Below are positions 1 through 8,517 of a DNA stretch of 64,000 nucleotides, piece by piece. The notes beneath the pieces were generated by a model, which saw only the letters and a program-made list of their open reading frames with translations, was not told the DNA's origin and searched no databases. Origin of the DNA: Carboxylicivirga sp. (lineage in GTDB: Bacteria; Bacteroidota; Bacteroidia; Bacteroidales; Marinilabiliaceae); NCBI GenBank assembly GCA_025210475.1, contig JAOARW010000077.1, forward strand, positions 1-64,000. Direction: 5' to 3'. Made by a program: the position numbers and the translations under genes. How positions within the stretch are numbered: position 1 is the first letter of the stretch; the number at the start of each line of letters is the position of its first letter.

Positions 1-159
1 ATAGTTTTCCTTTCATTATTTCTGCAAGGTTTTACTCTAAGTTACTAAAAACCTTGCAATTAAGAATGTTAAAAAGCCATTAATTATTCAGATTAACAGC
101 TGATAATTAATGACTTGTATTGTTGTTAAGGATTAACTAGTTACCATGCACGGCACACC

Positions 160-191
160 AAAAGAAAACCCACCTAAAATGGGGGTGGGTT
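160..191 (-). terminator. Rho-independent terminator at the end of the polysaccharide operon
   Basis: The arms aacccacc (167-174) and ggtgggtt (184-191) pair perfectly over 8 bp around a 9-nt loop. Read on the minus strand the hairpin is followed by a T-rich stretch (TTCTTTTGG). It lies about 25 nt beyond the rfbB stop codon, so it probably ends the long minus-strand operon. The rest of 1-159 shows no gene that I can support. Confidence 0.75.
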
Positions 192-215
192 CAAAATCTC
201 TTAATTAATGATACT

Positions 216-1223
216 TTACCTTGACAGATACCATTCAATGGTTTTTTCAATGCCAGTTTCAAAGTTTTCATCGGCTTTCCAGCCTAGTTCTGTCTCTATT
301 TTTGTGGCATCAATGGCATATCGTCTGTCATGACCTGCCCGATCTTTCACAAAAGTGATCAGATCTTTGTAGGAACATCCGTCTTTTAGAGGCCGTTTAC
401 CATCTAGTATCTCACATATATGGTTCACGATAAACAGGTTATCGCGCTCATTTCTTCCGCCAATATTATAGGTTTCTCCAGCCCGTCCCTTATGATAGAC
501 CAAATCGATACCAGTACAATGATCCAATACATACAACCAGTCACGAACATTCTTACCATCTCCATAAATCGGAATATTCTCACCAGCTAATGCCTTTCGA
601 ATAATCGTTGGAATCAACTTTTCATTATGCTGCTTGGGGCCATAGTTATTGCTACAGTTGCTGGTTGTGACATTCATTCCATAGGTATGAAAATACGCCC
701 TTACCAATAAATCAGAACTTGCTTTGGATGATGAATAGGGGCTGTTTGGTGCGTAAGGGGTATCTTCTCTGAAAAGGCCAGTTTCCCCGAGCGATCCATA
801 TACTTCGTCTGTGGAAATATGGTGAAAGCGACAAGCTTCGTATCCTTCTTTGTATTTAAACGGCCCATTCATCCAATACTTTTGAGCCACATCCAATAAA
901 GTAAAGGTCCCATTGACATTGGTCTTAATAAACACTTCAGGACCCGAAATTGAATTATCCACATGACTCTCAGCGGCAAAATGTATGACGCCGCGAATAT
1001 CATATTTTTGAAATAAATATTCGATCAATTCGCGATTGCAGATATCTCCTTTCACAAACTCATAATTATCTGCCCCAACAACTTCTTGAAGGTTATTTAA
1101 ATCTCCGGCGTAGGTGAGTAAATCCAGATTAATGATCTTATAATTCGTGTATTTCTCAACAAAATAAGGAACAAAATTGGCACCGATAAAACCGGCTCCA
1201 CCAGTTATTAATATTGATTTCAT
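216..1223 (-). CDS. rfbB: dTDP-glucose 4,6-dehydratase
   Basis: Converts dTDP-D-glucose to dTDP-4-keto-6-deoxy-D-glucose in the cytoplasm, the branch point for rhamnose and for 3-amino-3,6-dideoxyhexoses. The 335-residue protein is of normal family length. It has the Rossmann NAD motif GGAGFIG (residues 8-14), the catalytic S-T-D-E stretch (137-140) and the YxxxK pair (Tyr163, Lys167) of extended short-chain dehydrogenases. It is the last gene of the minus-strand operon and is separated from rfbC by a small inserted gene. Together with rfbA it would feed the FdtA cupins and the aminotransferase encoded upstream. Confidence 0.96.
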   Translation of the reverse strand: MKSILITGGAGFIGANFVPYFVEKYTNYKIINLDLLTYAGDLNNLQEVVGADNYEFVKGDICNRELIEYLFQKYDIRGVIHFAAESHVDNSISGPEVFIKTNVNGTFTLLDVAQKYWMNGPFKYKEGYEACRFHHISTDEVYGSLGETGLFREDTPYAPNSPYSSSKASSDLLVRAYFHTYGMNVTTSNCSNNYGPKQHNEKLIPTIIRKALAGENIPIYGDGKNVRDWLYVLDHCTGIDLVYHKGRAGETYNIGGRNERDNLFIVNHICEILDGKRPLKDGCSYKDLITFVKDRAGHDRRYAIDATKIETELGWKADENFETGIEKTIEWYLSR

Positions 1224-1292
1224 GTAATAATTTTTAAATGCTAAAGTGTAAAAGTTGAAAGGCTAAAAGTGAAGTAATACAAGAATAAAGAG

Positions 1293-1763
1293 CTCAAGGT
1301 TTAAGGAACCAAGTTTAAAGTTATCTTGGTTTTGATGTTTTTGAGTAAATGCTGCCTAATATCTTTTTGAGTTCTGTTGATTCATCCAGTAAAGGTTGCC
1401 ATGCATTGGCTTCATTATTAATCGCAATAATAACTCGAATCCAATAATTTGTTTCACGCATTTCTTTTAATGAAATACCAACCTTATTGGAAAAATCCGC
1501 CTTGGAAACCGCCGCCTGTGCTTCTTCATAATTAGCACCTACTGATGTTGCAGACTTCAAAATCTGATAAGAAATTACCTGATACTCCTTCCCATTTGGC
1601 AATTGTCGTACCTGCTTAATTACGTTAACTGAAAAGTCAAACAATCGTTTTGGTAAATCATTCTCCACTAGCACATCTTTTAAAGTTGATTCTTATCCCT
1701 CTATCTTTGACTACTTTATCCTTGCTCCTTAACATCTTTAACCTTGGCAACTTTATCCTTGAG
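1293..1763. repeat. Imperfect inverted repeat bracketing the four-helix-bundle gene
   Basis: The 28-nt arms 1293-1320 and 1736-1763 are reverse complements at about 22 of 28 positions, starting with ctcaagg at the outer ends. The left arm touches the stop codon of the enclosed gene, and the right arm ends 2 nt before the rfbC stop codon. The bracket encloses exactly one small gene that has no role in sugar synthesis. A second partial copy of the inner motif actttatccttg lies at about 1712. The arrangement resembles the complementary ends of 23S rRNA intervening sequences that carry the same protein family. Confidence 0.6.
1321..1674 (-). CDS. Four-helix-bundle protein (23S rRNA intervening-sequence protein family)
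   Basis: A 117-residue, mostly helical protein. Its core has the pattern of the S23 four-helix-bundle family: a helix ending in ILKSATSVGANYEEAQAA, then SKADFSNKVGISLKEMRETNYWI. Relatives were first found as ORFs inside bacterial 23S rRNA intervening sequences; their molecular function is unknown. The start is a GTG at 1672-1674, because the frame has a stop 18 nt further upstream and no ATG between. The gene interrupts rfbC-rfbB and is enclosed by an inverted repeat, so I read it as an inserted cassette and not as a pathway gene. Confidence 0.85.
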   Translation of the reverse strand: MLVENDLPKRLFDFSVNVIKQVRQLPNGKEYQVISYQILKSATSVGANYEEAQAAVSKADFSNKVGISLKEMRETNYWIRVIIAINNEANAWQPLLDESTELKKILGSIYSKTSKPR

Positions 1764-1765
1764 AC

Positions 1766-2314
1766 TTAGAACGGAATTTCAGTTTCCGCAATATTCTTCA
1801 ACACCTTATCTTTTTCAGAGAGTAATATGGCCGATGTGTCTATTTGCCAATCTATCTTAAGCTTAGGATCATTCCATGCAATACCAGAATCATGGTCAGG
1901 AGCATACCAGTTATCCACTTTATAGGAAAAAATAGCGGAGCAGCTCAATACAACGAAACCGTGAGCAAATCCACGTGGCACAAATAACTGCCGTTTATTT
2001 TCATCTGACAGGCGCACAGTAACATGTTTACCAAAAGTTGCGGAGTCTTTTCTCAAATCAACTGCTACATCCAAAACCTCTCCTTCTATACAGCGCACTA
2101 ATTTGGCTTGATTGTATGGCGGCAACTGAAAATGCAAACCTCTTAACACCCCATAACTGGAACGTGATTCATTGTCCTGAACAAAATTCACTTTTCCAAA
2201 GTTTTCTTCGAACTGTTTTTGATTAAAGGATTCAAAAAAATAACCTCGTTGATCCCCAAATACCTTTGGTTCTATTATAACACAGCCTTCTAATGCTGTT
2301 TTAACAAATTGCAT
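1766..2314 (-). CDS. rfbC: dTDP-4-dehydrorhamnose 3,5-epimerase
   Basis: Small cupin enzyme (182 residues, normal length) that epimerises dTDP-4-keto-6-deoxyglucose at C3 and C5. Visible family features are the N-terminal F-x-D-x-R-G-x-F/Y stretch (GDQRGYFFESF), the active-site histidine in RGLHFQ (about residue 62) and the aromatic segment YKVDNWYAPDHDSG near 131. It lies 3 nt after rfbA in the same direction. No rfbD reductase follows anywhere in the window, so either L-rhamnose is completed by a distant gene or the product is used differently. Confidence 0.95.
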   Translation of the reverse strand: MQFVKTALEGCVIIEPKVFGDQRGYFFESFNQKQFEENFGKVNFVQDNESRSSYGVLRGLHFQLPPYNQAKLVRCIEGEVLDVAVDLRKDSATFGKHVTVRLSDENKRQLFVPRGFAHGFVVLSCSAIFSYKVDNWYAPDHDSGIAWNDPKLKIDWQIDTSAILLSEKDKVLKNIAETEIPF

Positions 2315-2317
2315 TCC

Positions 2318-3193
2318 TTATCGATTTGCGATTGATAGTAAATATTGACCATATTGATTCTTAGCCAACTTGTCACCCTGCTCAATTAATTGTTCTTTGG
2401 TAATCCAGTTTTGCGTAAACGCAATTTCTTCCGGGCAGGCTACTTTTAGACCAATTCGTTTTTCTAAAGTCTCAACAAAATGACTGGCTTCCAGCAGAGA
2501 TTCGTGTGTTCCGGTATCTAACCAGGCAAAGCCACGCCCCATTAGTTCTACCTTTAAACGTTCTTCATCCAGATATACCTGATTGACTGTTGTAATCTCC
2601 AGTTCTCCTCTTGCACTTGGCTTAATTTCTTTGGCTACTTTTATTACATCATTTGGATAAAAATATAAGCCCACCACGGCATAGTTTGATTTTGGCTTTT
2701 CTGGTTTTTCCTCAATGGTGGTAACATTTCCTACCTGATCAAAAGTACAAACACCATATCGTTCCGGATCATTGACATAATATCCAAATACAGCTGCTTT
2801 ATTCTTGCTTGATACTGTTTTTACGGCATTTGATAATAACTCAACAAAACCATGTCCATAGAATATATTGTCTCCGAGAACCAGACACACATCATCATCT
2901 CCAATAAACTCTTCCCCCAATATAAAAGCTTGTGCTAATCCGTCTGGAGAGGGCTGAACAACGTATTCTAAATGAATGCCCCATTGACTCCCATCTCCTA
3001 ATAGTCTTTTAAAACCACTTTGGTCTTCTGGAGTTGTGATGATTAATATCTCTTTCATACCTGCCAGCATTAATACTGACAAAGGATAGTAGATCATTGG
3101 CTTATCAAAAACAGGTAGTAGCTGTTTTGATGTCGCTAATGTGATTGGATGTAAACGGGTGCCGGAACCTCCAGCTAATATTATACCTTTCAT
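2318..3193 (-). CDS. rfbA: Glucose-1-phosphate thymidylyltransferase
   Basis: Makes dTDP-glucose from dTTP and glucose 1-phosphate, the first committed step of dTDP-deoxysugar synthesis. The 291-residue protein has the nucleotidyltransferase signature LAGGSGTRLHP at residues 6-16, then SKQLLPVFDKPMIYYPLS, and VLGDNIFYG with the metal-binding Asp near residue 108. Length and motifs are those of the short RmlA type. Only 1 nt separates it from the preceding gene on the minus strand, consistent with one transcript. Confidence 0.96.
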   Translation of the reverse strand: MKGIILAGGSGTRLHPITLATSKQLLPVFDKPMIYYPLSVLMLAGMKEILIITTPEDQSGFKRLLGDGSQWGIHLEYVVQPSPDGLAQAFILGEEFIGDDDVCLVLGDNIFYGHGFVELLSNAVKTVSSKNKAAVFGYYVNDPERYGVCTFDQVGNVTTIEEKPEKPKSNYAVVGLYFYPNDVIKVAKEIKPSARGELEITTVNQVYLDEERLKVELMGRGFAWLDTGTHESLLEASHFVETLEKRIGLKVACPEEIAFTQNWITKEQLIEQGDKLAKNQYGQYLLSIANR

Positions 3194-3194
3194 A

Positions 3195-4049
3195 CTAAAG
3201 ATATTGTTCTATTAATCCTTTTGTTTCTTTAATATTCCCCTTAGATGATGCTCCAAACAGCACAGATTCAATTTTCTTGAATTGCCCTAAGTATTCGATG
3301 GCCTCTTTGGGACTTATTGCCCCCGCTGCAAGAACCTGCATAGCAATTGGTCTAAACTCCTTTGTTTTTAAGTAATCTTCGTATACTTCCTTGCCTCCAG
3401 ACATTCTAAAACCAATCTTATTTATTGAAGAACAAATAATCGGATTTTGAATCCCAACTGACTCTAATGCATCAAATAGTTTTGGCATATTCATTGTTAT
3501 ATAACCTGGCTCGGCGTTATATTTCTTTTTAATATAAGCATGATATTCAGCAAAAACTTCAAACATACCCAAACCAAGAATCATATCAACTAATACATTT
3601 TGGATAAAAATAACAGGAGTATTAATTCCTTTAAACATTTTCATCTCTGCATCAATTAATATTTCCATCAACTTGCCAAAATCTTTATTTAGGAAAGCCA
3701 TACCTCCCTTGGCAGCAAAACTGAAAATATTCCCTGGTACATATTGCTTAATAGTTCCCATAATTCCTAATTCAGTTACTGCGTTGGCATACTTATGCGC
3801 ATATGGCATACATGGAAAAATATTAAAATCCTGATAACGTCCCTTATTATTTCTCATAACATCTGCAATCTCTGCAATACGGTCATGAGTAGTACACATA
3901 AATGTATTAATTCCTAAATCTATTGCTTGATCTAATACATACATAATGGACTTAACATCCTTAAATCTCATAGATTGTTGTCTTGATTTTTCATCTGAAA
4001 GGTGATTGACAGCAAAAAATTGATTATCCCCAAAAAGTACCTTATCCAT
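3195..4049 (-). CDS. Conserved-looking protein of unknown function, possible TIM-barrel
   Basis: I do not recognise the family with confidence. The start is placed at the ATG at 4047-4049 (protein MDKVLFGDNQFF..., 284 residues), just after the stop of the preceding oxidoreductase gene; a start 18 nt further up would overlap that gene. The protein is soluble, without signal peptide or membrane segments. It alternates short hydrophobic strands and helices (for example GINTFMCTTHDR, PVIFIQNVLVDM, NPIICSSINKIGF, VLFGASSKGN), which suggests a beta/alpha barrel such as an aldolase- or aldo/keto-reductase-like fold. Its place between a Gfo/Idh oxidoreductase and rfbA suggests a role in making or modifying the glycan. 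This is inference only. Confidence 0.7.
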   Translation of the reverse strand: MDKVLFGDNQFFAVNHLSDEKSRQQSMRFKDVKSIMYVLDQAIDLGINTFMCTTHDRIAEIADVMRNNKGRYQDFNIFPCMPYAHKYANAVTELGIMGTIKQYVPGNIFSFAAKGGMAFLNKDFGKLMEILIDAEMKMFKGINTPVIFIQNVLVDMILGLGMFEVFAEYHAYIKKKYNAEPGYITMNMPKLFDALESVGIQNPIICSSINKIGFRMSGGKEVYEDYLKTKEFRPIAMQVLAAGAISPKEAIEYLGQFKKIESVLFGASSKGNIKETKGLIEQYL

Positions 4050-4053
4050 TATA

Positions 4054-5070
4054 TTAGTTTTTAGCATCTTTAATTAACATCTCAATTACTTTATCAGTAT
4101 AAAGGGCCTGTTCAAAAGTATTTAAACTACCTATTTTATTTTGTTTAACGTTCTCTATAAAATAATCCAACTGAGCAGAATACTCCTCTCCACGCAAGTA
4201 AAAGTTAACTGGCATAGCAAGATCAGTAATATATTTAATTGTCCAACCTCTATTTAAAGCTTCCTCTGAATTCTCTTCTTTTAAAAATATTTTTATTTCA
4301 GTAGCATCACATATAATCTTTCCCTTGCTTCCAAAAACCATTAAGCTAGTTGACATTTTTCGATATGTTTCATCACTCCAATTTACAGATAGTGTTCCTG
4401 ACAAACCACTATCAAGTATTAGTGATGAAAACACTCCATCCTCCACTTCTTTACTATAAAATTGCTTTAATAATGTTCCTTTAACCCTTTCTGGTCTTGC
4501 AATAACCTCTTGGATTAGATTAATTACATGCGATGCATAATCAAACAAGCAACCACCTCCTTCTGATGATTTAGATCTCCATGTTCCACCTTTTTCTTTC
4601 ACAACAACAGGACCATATGCCTCACCAGTAAAGTGTAGTGGCTTTCCAATGACACCTTCTTTCAATAATCTTTTCATTTCTCTAAAAGTACCGATGAAAT
4701 GATTATGATATCCAACTTGACTAACTACTTTATACTCTTTGACCAGCTTAGTCATTTCTTCGCCTTGATCTATTGTTAGTGAGAAAGGTTTTTCACAGAA
4801 AATATGAATACCTTTCTTAATAGCAGGAACTGCCATAATATGATGTAACTTCGTTGGAGTGGCAATAACAACAGCATCTAAATTCTCTGTTTCATACATC
4901 TTATTAAAGTCTTCATAAACTTTGATCTTAGAATTGTATCGTTTAAAAGCATTTAATACCATTGAGGATGTATCACACACCGCAGTCAACTCTACATCTG
5001 GATGAGCTCCTAATATGGCCACATGGGACAAACCCATTTTACCTAATCCAATAATTGCTGTTTTAATCAT
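4054..5070 (-). CDS. Gfo/Idh/MocA-family NAD(P)-dependent oxidoreductase
   Basis: A 338-residue soluble dehydrogenase. The N-terminal Rossmann motif GLGKMG (residues 8-13) binds the nucleotide, and CEKPFS near residue 94 holds the family's catalytic lysine (EKP). The C-terminal half fits the GFO/IDH/MocA substrate domain. In polysaccharide loci such enzymes oxidise or reduce nucleotide sugars, for example at C3 of UDP-sugars or uronic acids; the substrate cannot be read here. Gaps to its neighbours are only a few nucleotides. Confidence 0.9.
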   Translation of the reverse strand: MIKTAIIGLGKMGLSHVAILGAHPDVELTAVCDTSSMVLNAFKRYNSKIKVYEDFNKMYETENLDAVVIATPTKLHHIMAVPAIKKGIHIFCEKPFSLTIDQGEEMTKLVKEYKVVSQVGYHNHFIGTFREMKRLLKEGVIGKPLHFTGEAYGPVVVKEKGGTWRSKSSEGGGCLFDYASHVINLIQEVIARPERVKGTLLKQFYSKEVEDGVFSSLILDSGLSGTLSVNWSDETYRKMSTSLMVFGSKGKIICDATEIKIFLKEENSEEALNRGWTIKYITDLAMPVNFYLRGEEYSAQLDYFIENVKQNKIGSLNTFEQALYTDKVIEMLIKDAKN

Positions 5071-5071
5071 A

Positions 5072-6184
5072 TTAGCTTGTTATTATTTCTTTATATTTAT
5101 TCGCAATTTTGTTCCATTTATATTTACTATCTGCTATCATTTTCATTTCATTACCAATCTTAATTAGGTCATAAGATGCCAATGAATTCATAATCTTAGT
5201 AAGATCTTCTGTATTGCTAAAATATATAGCCTTATTGTATGTTGTATGTTCGTTATATCCTGAGGAGAAAGCAATTATTGGTAATGAAAGATACATTGCC
5301 TCGCATAGAGAGGGATTAGTTCCTCCTGCAGAATGTCCATGAACATAAATATTACAATTACTTCTAAGAACATCAAGTTTTTCTCTATCGTAAATAGCGT
5401 CTAGCAATATTACATTCTCCGTGTTTTTGTATTTTTTCTTTAAATCAATTCCATATTGAGAATTATTAAAATTCCCGACAATAACTATAGGCATAAATTG
5501 ATTTTTTGCGAAAGCATTTATTATCATTTGAATATTATTGTCTGGTTGAATTCGGGCAACCAGAAAAGCATAATCATTCTTCAAAAAAGTGTACTCTTTA
5601 TAATGAGTAGGTGTTATTTTCTCTTTTTGAGCTTGATCTCCCCCATAAGCAATTAAAGTACTTTCTAAATTATATTCTCTTGTAATATACTCCTTAATCC
5701 CAACATTATCTGAAACTAAAGCATTTGCATTTCTAACCAGTAACTTTTCTGCTTTCTTAATAACCTTTTGTGCAAAGCTTGACCACTTATTTCTTTGCCA
5801 GTCGAGCCCTCCAAAGTTCGCAACTATTTTACCTTTTTGTTTTTTACCTAAAAAAGGCATAATAAAACCACAACCAAAACCAAGAAAAAGAACTTTATCA
5901 GAATGTATTAAAGCATCTATTAAACTAATTGAATCATATAATATACCTGAGGCACCATGTGAGCTAAAAGGTATATACTTTAAGTTAGCACCTTTGTACC
6001 TAGAACCTCTGGATGTCATGTCCTTTGAAGAGCAATAAACGGTTATTTCAAATTCTTCGGCCAGATTACGAACCAAATAGTCGGCTAAAGTTTCAAAACC
6101 TCCATAAGTATTAGGTAGTCCGCGAGTTCCTACAATCGATAGCTTAATTTTTTCACTCATTTTATATTGATAATTTAAACTCAT
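5072..6184 (-). CDS. Glycosyltransferase with N-terminal DUF1972, GT4-like
   Basis: Cytoplasmic retaining-type glycosyltransferase of 370 residues. The N-terminus has the DUF1972 signature SIVGTRGLPNTYGGFETLA found in rhamnosyl- and related transferases. The C-terminal half carries the donor-binding acidic motif of GT4 enzymes near HGHSAGGTNPSLCEAM. The chosen start lies 6 nt after the upstream stop; an internal ATG at 6160 (MSEKIKLSIVG) matches the usual family start better and may be the true one. Donor and acceptor are unknown; a deoxyhexose donor would fit the locus. Confidence 0.9.
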   Translation of the reverse strand: MSLNYQYKMSEKIKLSIVGTRGLPNTYGGFETLADYLVRNLAEEFEITVYCSSKDMTSRGSRYKGANLKYIPFSSHGASGILYDSISLIDALIHSDKVLFLGFGCGFIMPFLGKKQKGKIVANFGGLDWQRNKWSSFAQKVIKKAEKLLVRNANALVSDNVGIKEYITREYNLESTLIAYGGDQAQKEKITPTHYKEYTFLKNDYAFLVARIQPDNNIQMIINAFAKNQFMPIVIVGNFNNSQYGIDLKKKYKNTENVILLDAIYDREKLDVLRSNCNIYVHGHSAGGTNPSLCEAMYLSLPIIAFSSGYNEHTTYNKAIYFSNTEDLTKIMNSLASYDLIKIGNEMKMIADSKYKWNKIANKYKEIITS

Positions 6185-6190
6185 CTTATT

Positions 6191-7411
6191 TTAAAGTACA
6201 TTCTTAGCGTTAAATAGTTGCTTTTCAAACAGGTCTTCATTATTCTGTAAAAACACACATAATAATGCCAAATATATTGCATTAATACCGCTAGCAAAAA
6301 CGTGACCAGCAAGAGAACCTATTAAAAGAAATTGTAATACAAAAAACCATCCCGGTATATTCCTTTTTTTATACAAAAAAACCGTCTTGTATAGAATATA
6401 ACCATATATCAAACACCCGAATAAACCTACAAAAATGTATAAATCTACTAAATCCATTTCAGTAATTGGTGGTACTTTTGAGAACGTTCCTCCAATAAAG
6501 TAATTAATTAAAGACCACTCTTCTATGATATTCGGAATTCGCTCTGCAAATAAGACATTTCTTTTAGAGGTGATAACATATAGCAACCCTTCATTCTTAA
6601 ACACTTCTTCATAGAATTCATATGAACCACTGAAGTAAATAAAAAGAATCAGAACAATAACTCCAATCGGGAATATAAACTTTTTGCCAACTACTTTTGG
6701 CTTATAAACGTAAATTACATAAAAACAGAATAAGCATAAAAGAAATAGAATAATTGCTTTAGTACCCAATAATGCAGATGCAATCAAGATAATAATTAGC
6801 TTTAAGAGAGCTACGTTTCTTCTTTCAATTAACCATTTACAAAAGAAATAAAAAGCTCCAATCATCCAAAAGAAAGTAATATCGTTTTGAGGAGCCATAG
6901 GGGGTTTAAAACCAAACCTATTAATACCATAAGTGTAAAAAATATCTATATCAAATAGTATAGCAAAGAATACTATTCCTGCTGATAAGAGATAAATAAT
7001 TTCAAATGTAATAAATGATCGATCAGTAAGGCTTAATCCCCTTATTGTAAGATATATAATGACAACATAAATATATTTGTTACTTTCTTTAAAAATCTGA
7101 AAAAGATAGCTTAAATCAATGTCCCCCTCCGATAAAGTTACAAATGTAAAATATGACAATACTGGCAAAGTAATAAATAACAATATAGCACTTAATATTT
7201 TATAATTGTCTTTTCTTCTTAGAAGAAGAACAATCATTGACAATTCTACTATTCCTTTAAAATAATAAGATACACTATTATCGAATGTAAGTCCAGAATT
7301 AACGTCAATTACAAAATTGATAGAATCAAATAGAAAAGATAATATAACAAGCGTGCCAAGTATAGCTATACCATACTTATTAAATAATGTTTTATTGAGT
7401 TGATTATGCAT
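6191..7411 (-). CDS. Polytopic membrane protein, O-antigen polymerase (Wzy)-like
   Basis: A 406-residue protein made almost entirely of hydrophobic helices, about ten to twelve by eye, with a larger polar loop around residues 265-310 (EFYEEVFKNEG to IPNIIEEWSLINYFIGG). Wzy polymerases have little conserved sequence but this topology and the periplasmic loop are typical. It is one of two such proteins in this block. The other, at 8518-9771, looks more like the ligase/Wzy_C type, so this one may be the polymerase proper. Assignment rests on topology and context. Confidence 0.7.
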   Translation of the reverse strand: MHNQLNKTLFNKYGIAILGTLVILSFLFDSINFVIDVNSGLTFDNSVSYYFKGIVELSMIVLLLRRKDNYKILSAILLFITLPVLSYFTFVTLSEGDIDLSYLFQIFKESNKYIYVVIIYLTIRGLSLTDRSFITFEIIYLLSAGIVFFAILFDIDIFYTYGINRFGFKPPMAPQNDITFFWMIGAFYFFCKWLIERRNVALLKLIIILIASALLGTKAIILFLLCLFCFYVIYVYKPKVVGKKFIFPIGVIVLILFIYFSGSYEFYEEVFKNEGLLYVITSKRNVLFAERIPNIIEEWSLINYFIGGTFSKVPPITEMDLVDLYIFVGLFGCLIYGYILYKTVFLYKKRNIPGWFFVLQFLLIGSLAGHVFASGINAIYLALLCVFLQNNEDLFEKQLFNAKNVL

Positions 7412-7427
7412 TATTGGTAAACTAGAG

Positions 7428-8510
7428 TTAAATTATCTCTCTTATGCTTTCACTAAGAATTTTTGCACTCTGAATCCAATTATATTTTTCTAGAATTATA
7501 TTAGACCAGTCAGTTTTTTCGTTTTCTGATGACAATTCACGCAAAATTTTCATTTTTAACTCTTCAATATCTTCCGGATCAAAAAGATTATCACCAAAAA
7601 ACTTAAAATCACCCATTGCTGTGCTTTTGCTGCAAAGAACATTAGCTCCGTAAATAGCAGCTTCTAAAGGTGGAATACCAAATCCCTCGGCTGCTGATGG
7701 ATAAACAAAAAGAGAACAATTTTGATAAAGGTACGCCAGCTCCTTATTGCAAATTCCTTCCAGCCAGATAAATTTGTCCTTCTGAGACTGTGGAAGTTGA
7801 TGTATAGTATTATTAAATTCTTCATCCTCAATTCCAGTAGATCCAACAATAACTAAACCGTAACCTTTAAGATCCATCTTCAACTCACTCCAAACTTTAA
7901 TTAATAAAGCCTGATTCTTCCTTGGCTCAATTCTACTAACATATAAAATAAATTTATCCTTAAAAGGCAAATTGACCTTTAATACATCTTTTTTATTAAC
8001 ACTTACCGCATTAGGCGTTACATATATCTCCTTTTTATAGTTGAAATGCCTTTGGATTGCCCTCTTAGAATAATCTGACACCGTAAGTACTCTATCTGAA
8101 TAAAAACAAGATAAATAAAACAACAAACCATTTTTTATTCGATATGAAATAGAGAAATATTTTTTGAAATCTTTAAATAAAACATCGTGAATTGTAACAA
8201 CATACTTACAAGTTTTAATGGGCGGAACTATATATTGAAAATGCGCAACTTCTATTTTATTTTTCTTTAATATATATGGAAGCTCAAACCCTAATCTGAA
8301 AAATTTATTCCTAGAGCTTAGCTTTATAAATTTGTATCCAGATTTACCGAAGTTTTCATAAATTTTTTCTTTAGAGTTTCCTCCTATATAAATATCATAA
8401 TTTGGATCTATTATCAGATGTTTGTATAATCCTTTTATATATGTAACTGTCCCTTGGGCTATGCCATCAAACACATGGGCATCAACAAATAGTTTTACCT
8501 TTTTATTCAT
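7428..8510 (-). CDS. GT4-family glycosyltransferase
   Basis: A 360-residue cytoplasmic glycosyltransferase of the GT-B fold. The C-terminal domain begins near FILYVSRIEPRKNQALLI and contains the GT4 EX7E motif in EGFGIPPLEAAIYG. The N-terminal acceptor domain opens with KVKLFVDAHVFDGIAQGT. It lies between the two Wzy-like genes with short gaps on both sides, as part of the assembly operon. The sugar transferred cannot be deduced. Confidence 0.92.
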   Translation of the reverse strand: MNKKVKLFVDAHVFDGIAQGTVTYIKGLYKHLIIDPNYDIYIGGNSKEKIYENFGKSGYKFIKLSSRNKFFRLGFELPYILKKNKIEVAHFQYIVPPIKTCKYVVTIHDVLFKDFKKYFSISYRIKNGLLFYLSCFYSDRVLTVSDYSKRAIQRHFNYKKEIYVTPNAVSVNKKDVLKVNLPFKDKFILYVSRIEPRKNQALLIKVWSELKMDLKGYGLVIVGSTGIEDEEFNNTIHQLPQSQKDKFIWLEGICNKELAYLYQNCSLFVYPSAAEGFGIPPLEAAIYGANVLCSKSTAMGDFKFFGDNLFDPEDIEELKMKILRELSSENEKTDWSNIILEKYNWIQSAKILSESIREII

Positions 8511-8517
8511 AATTAAA

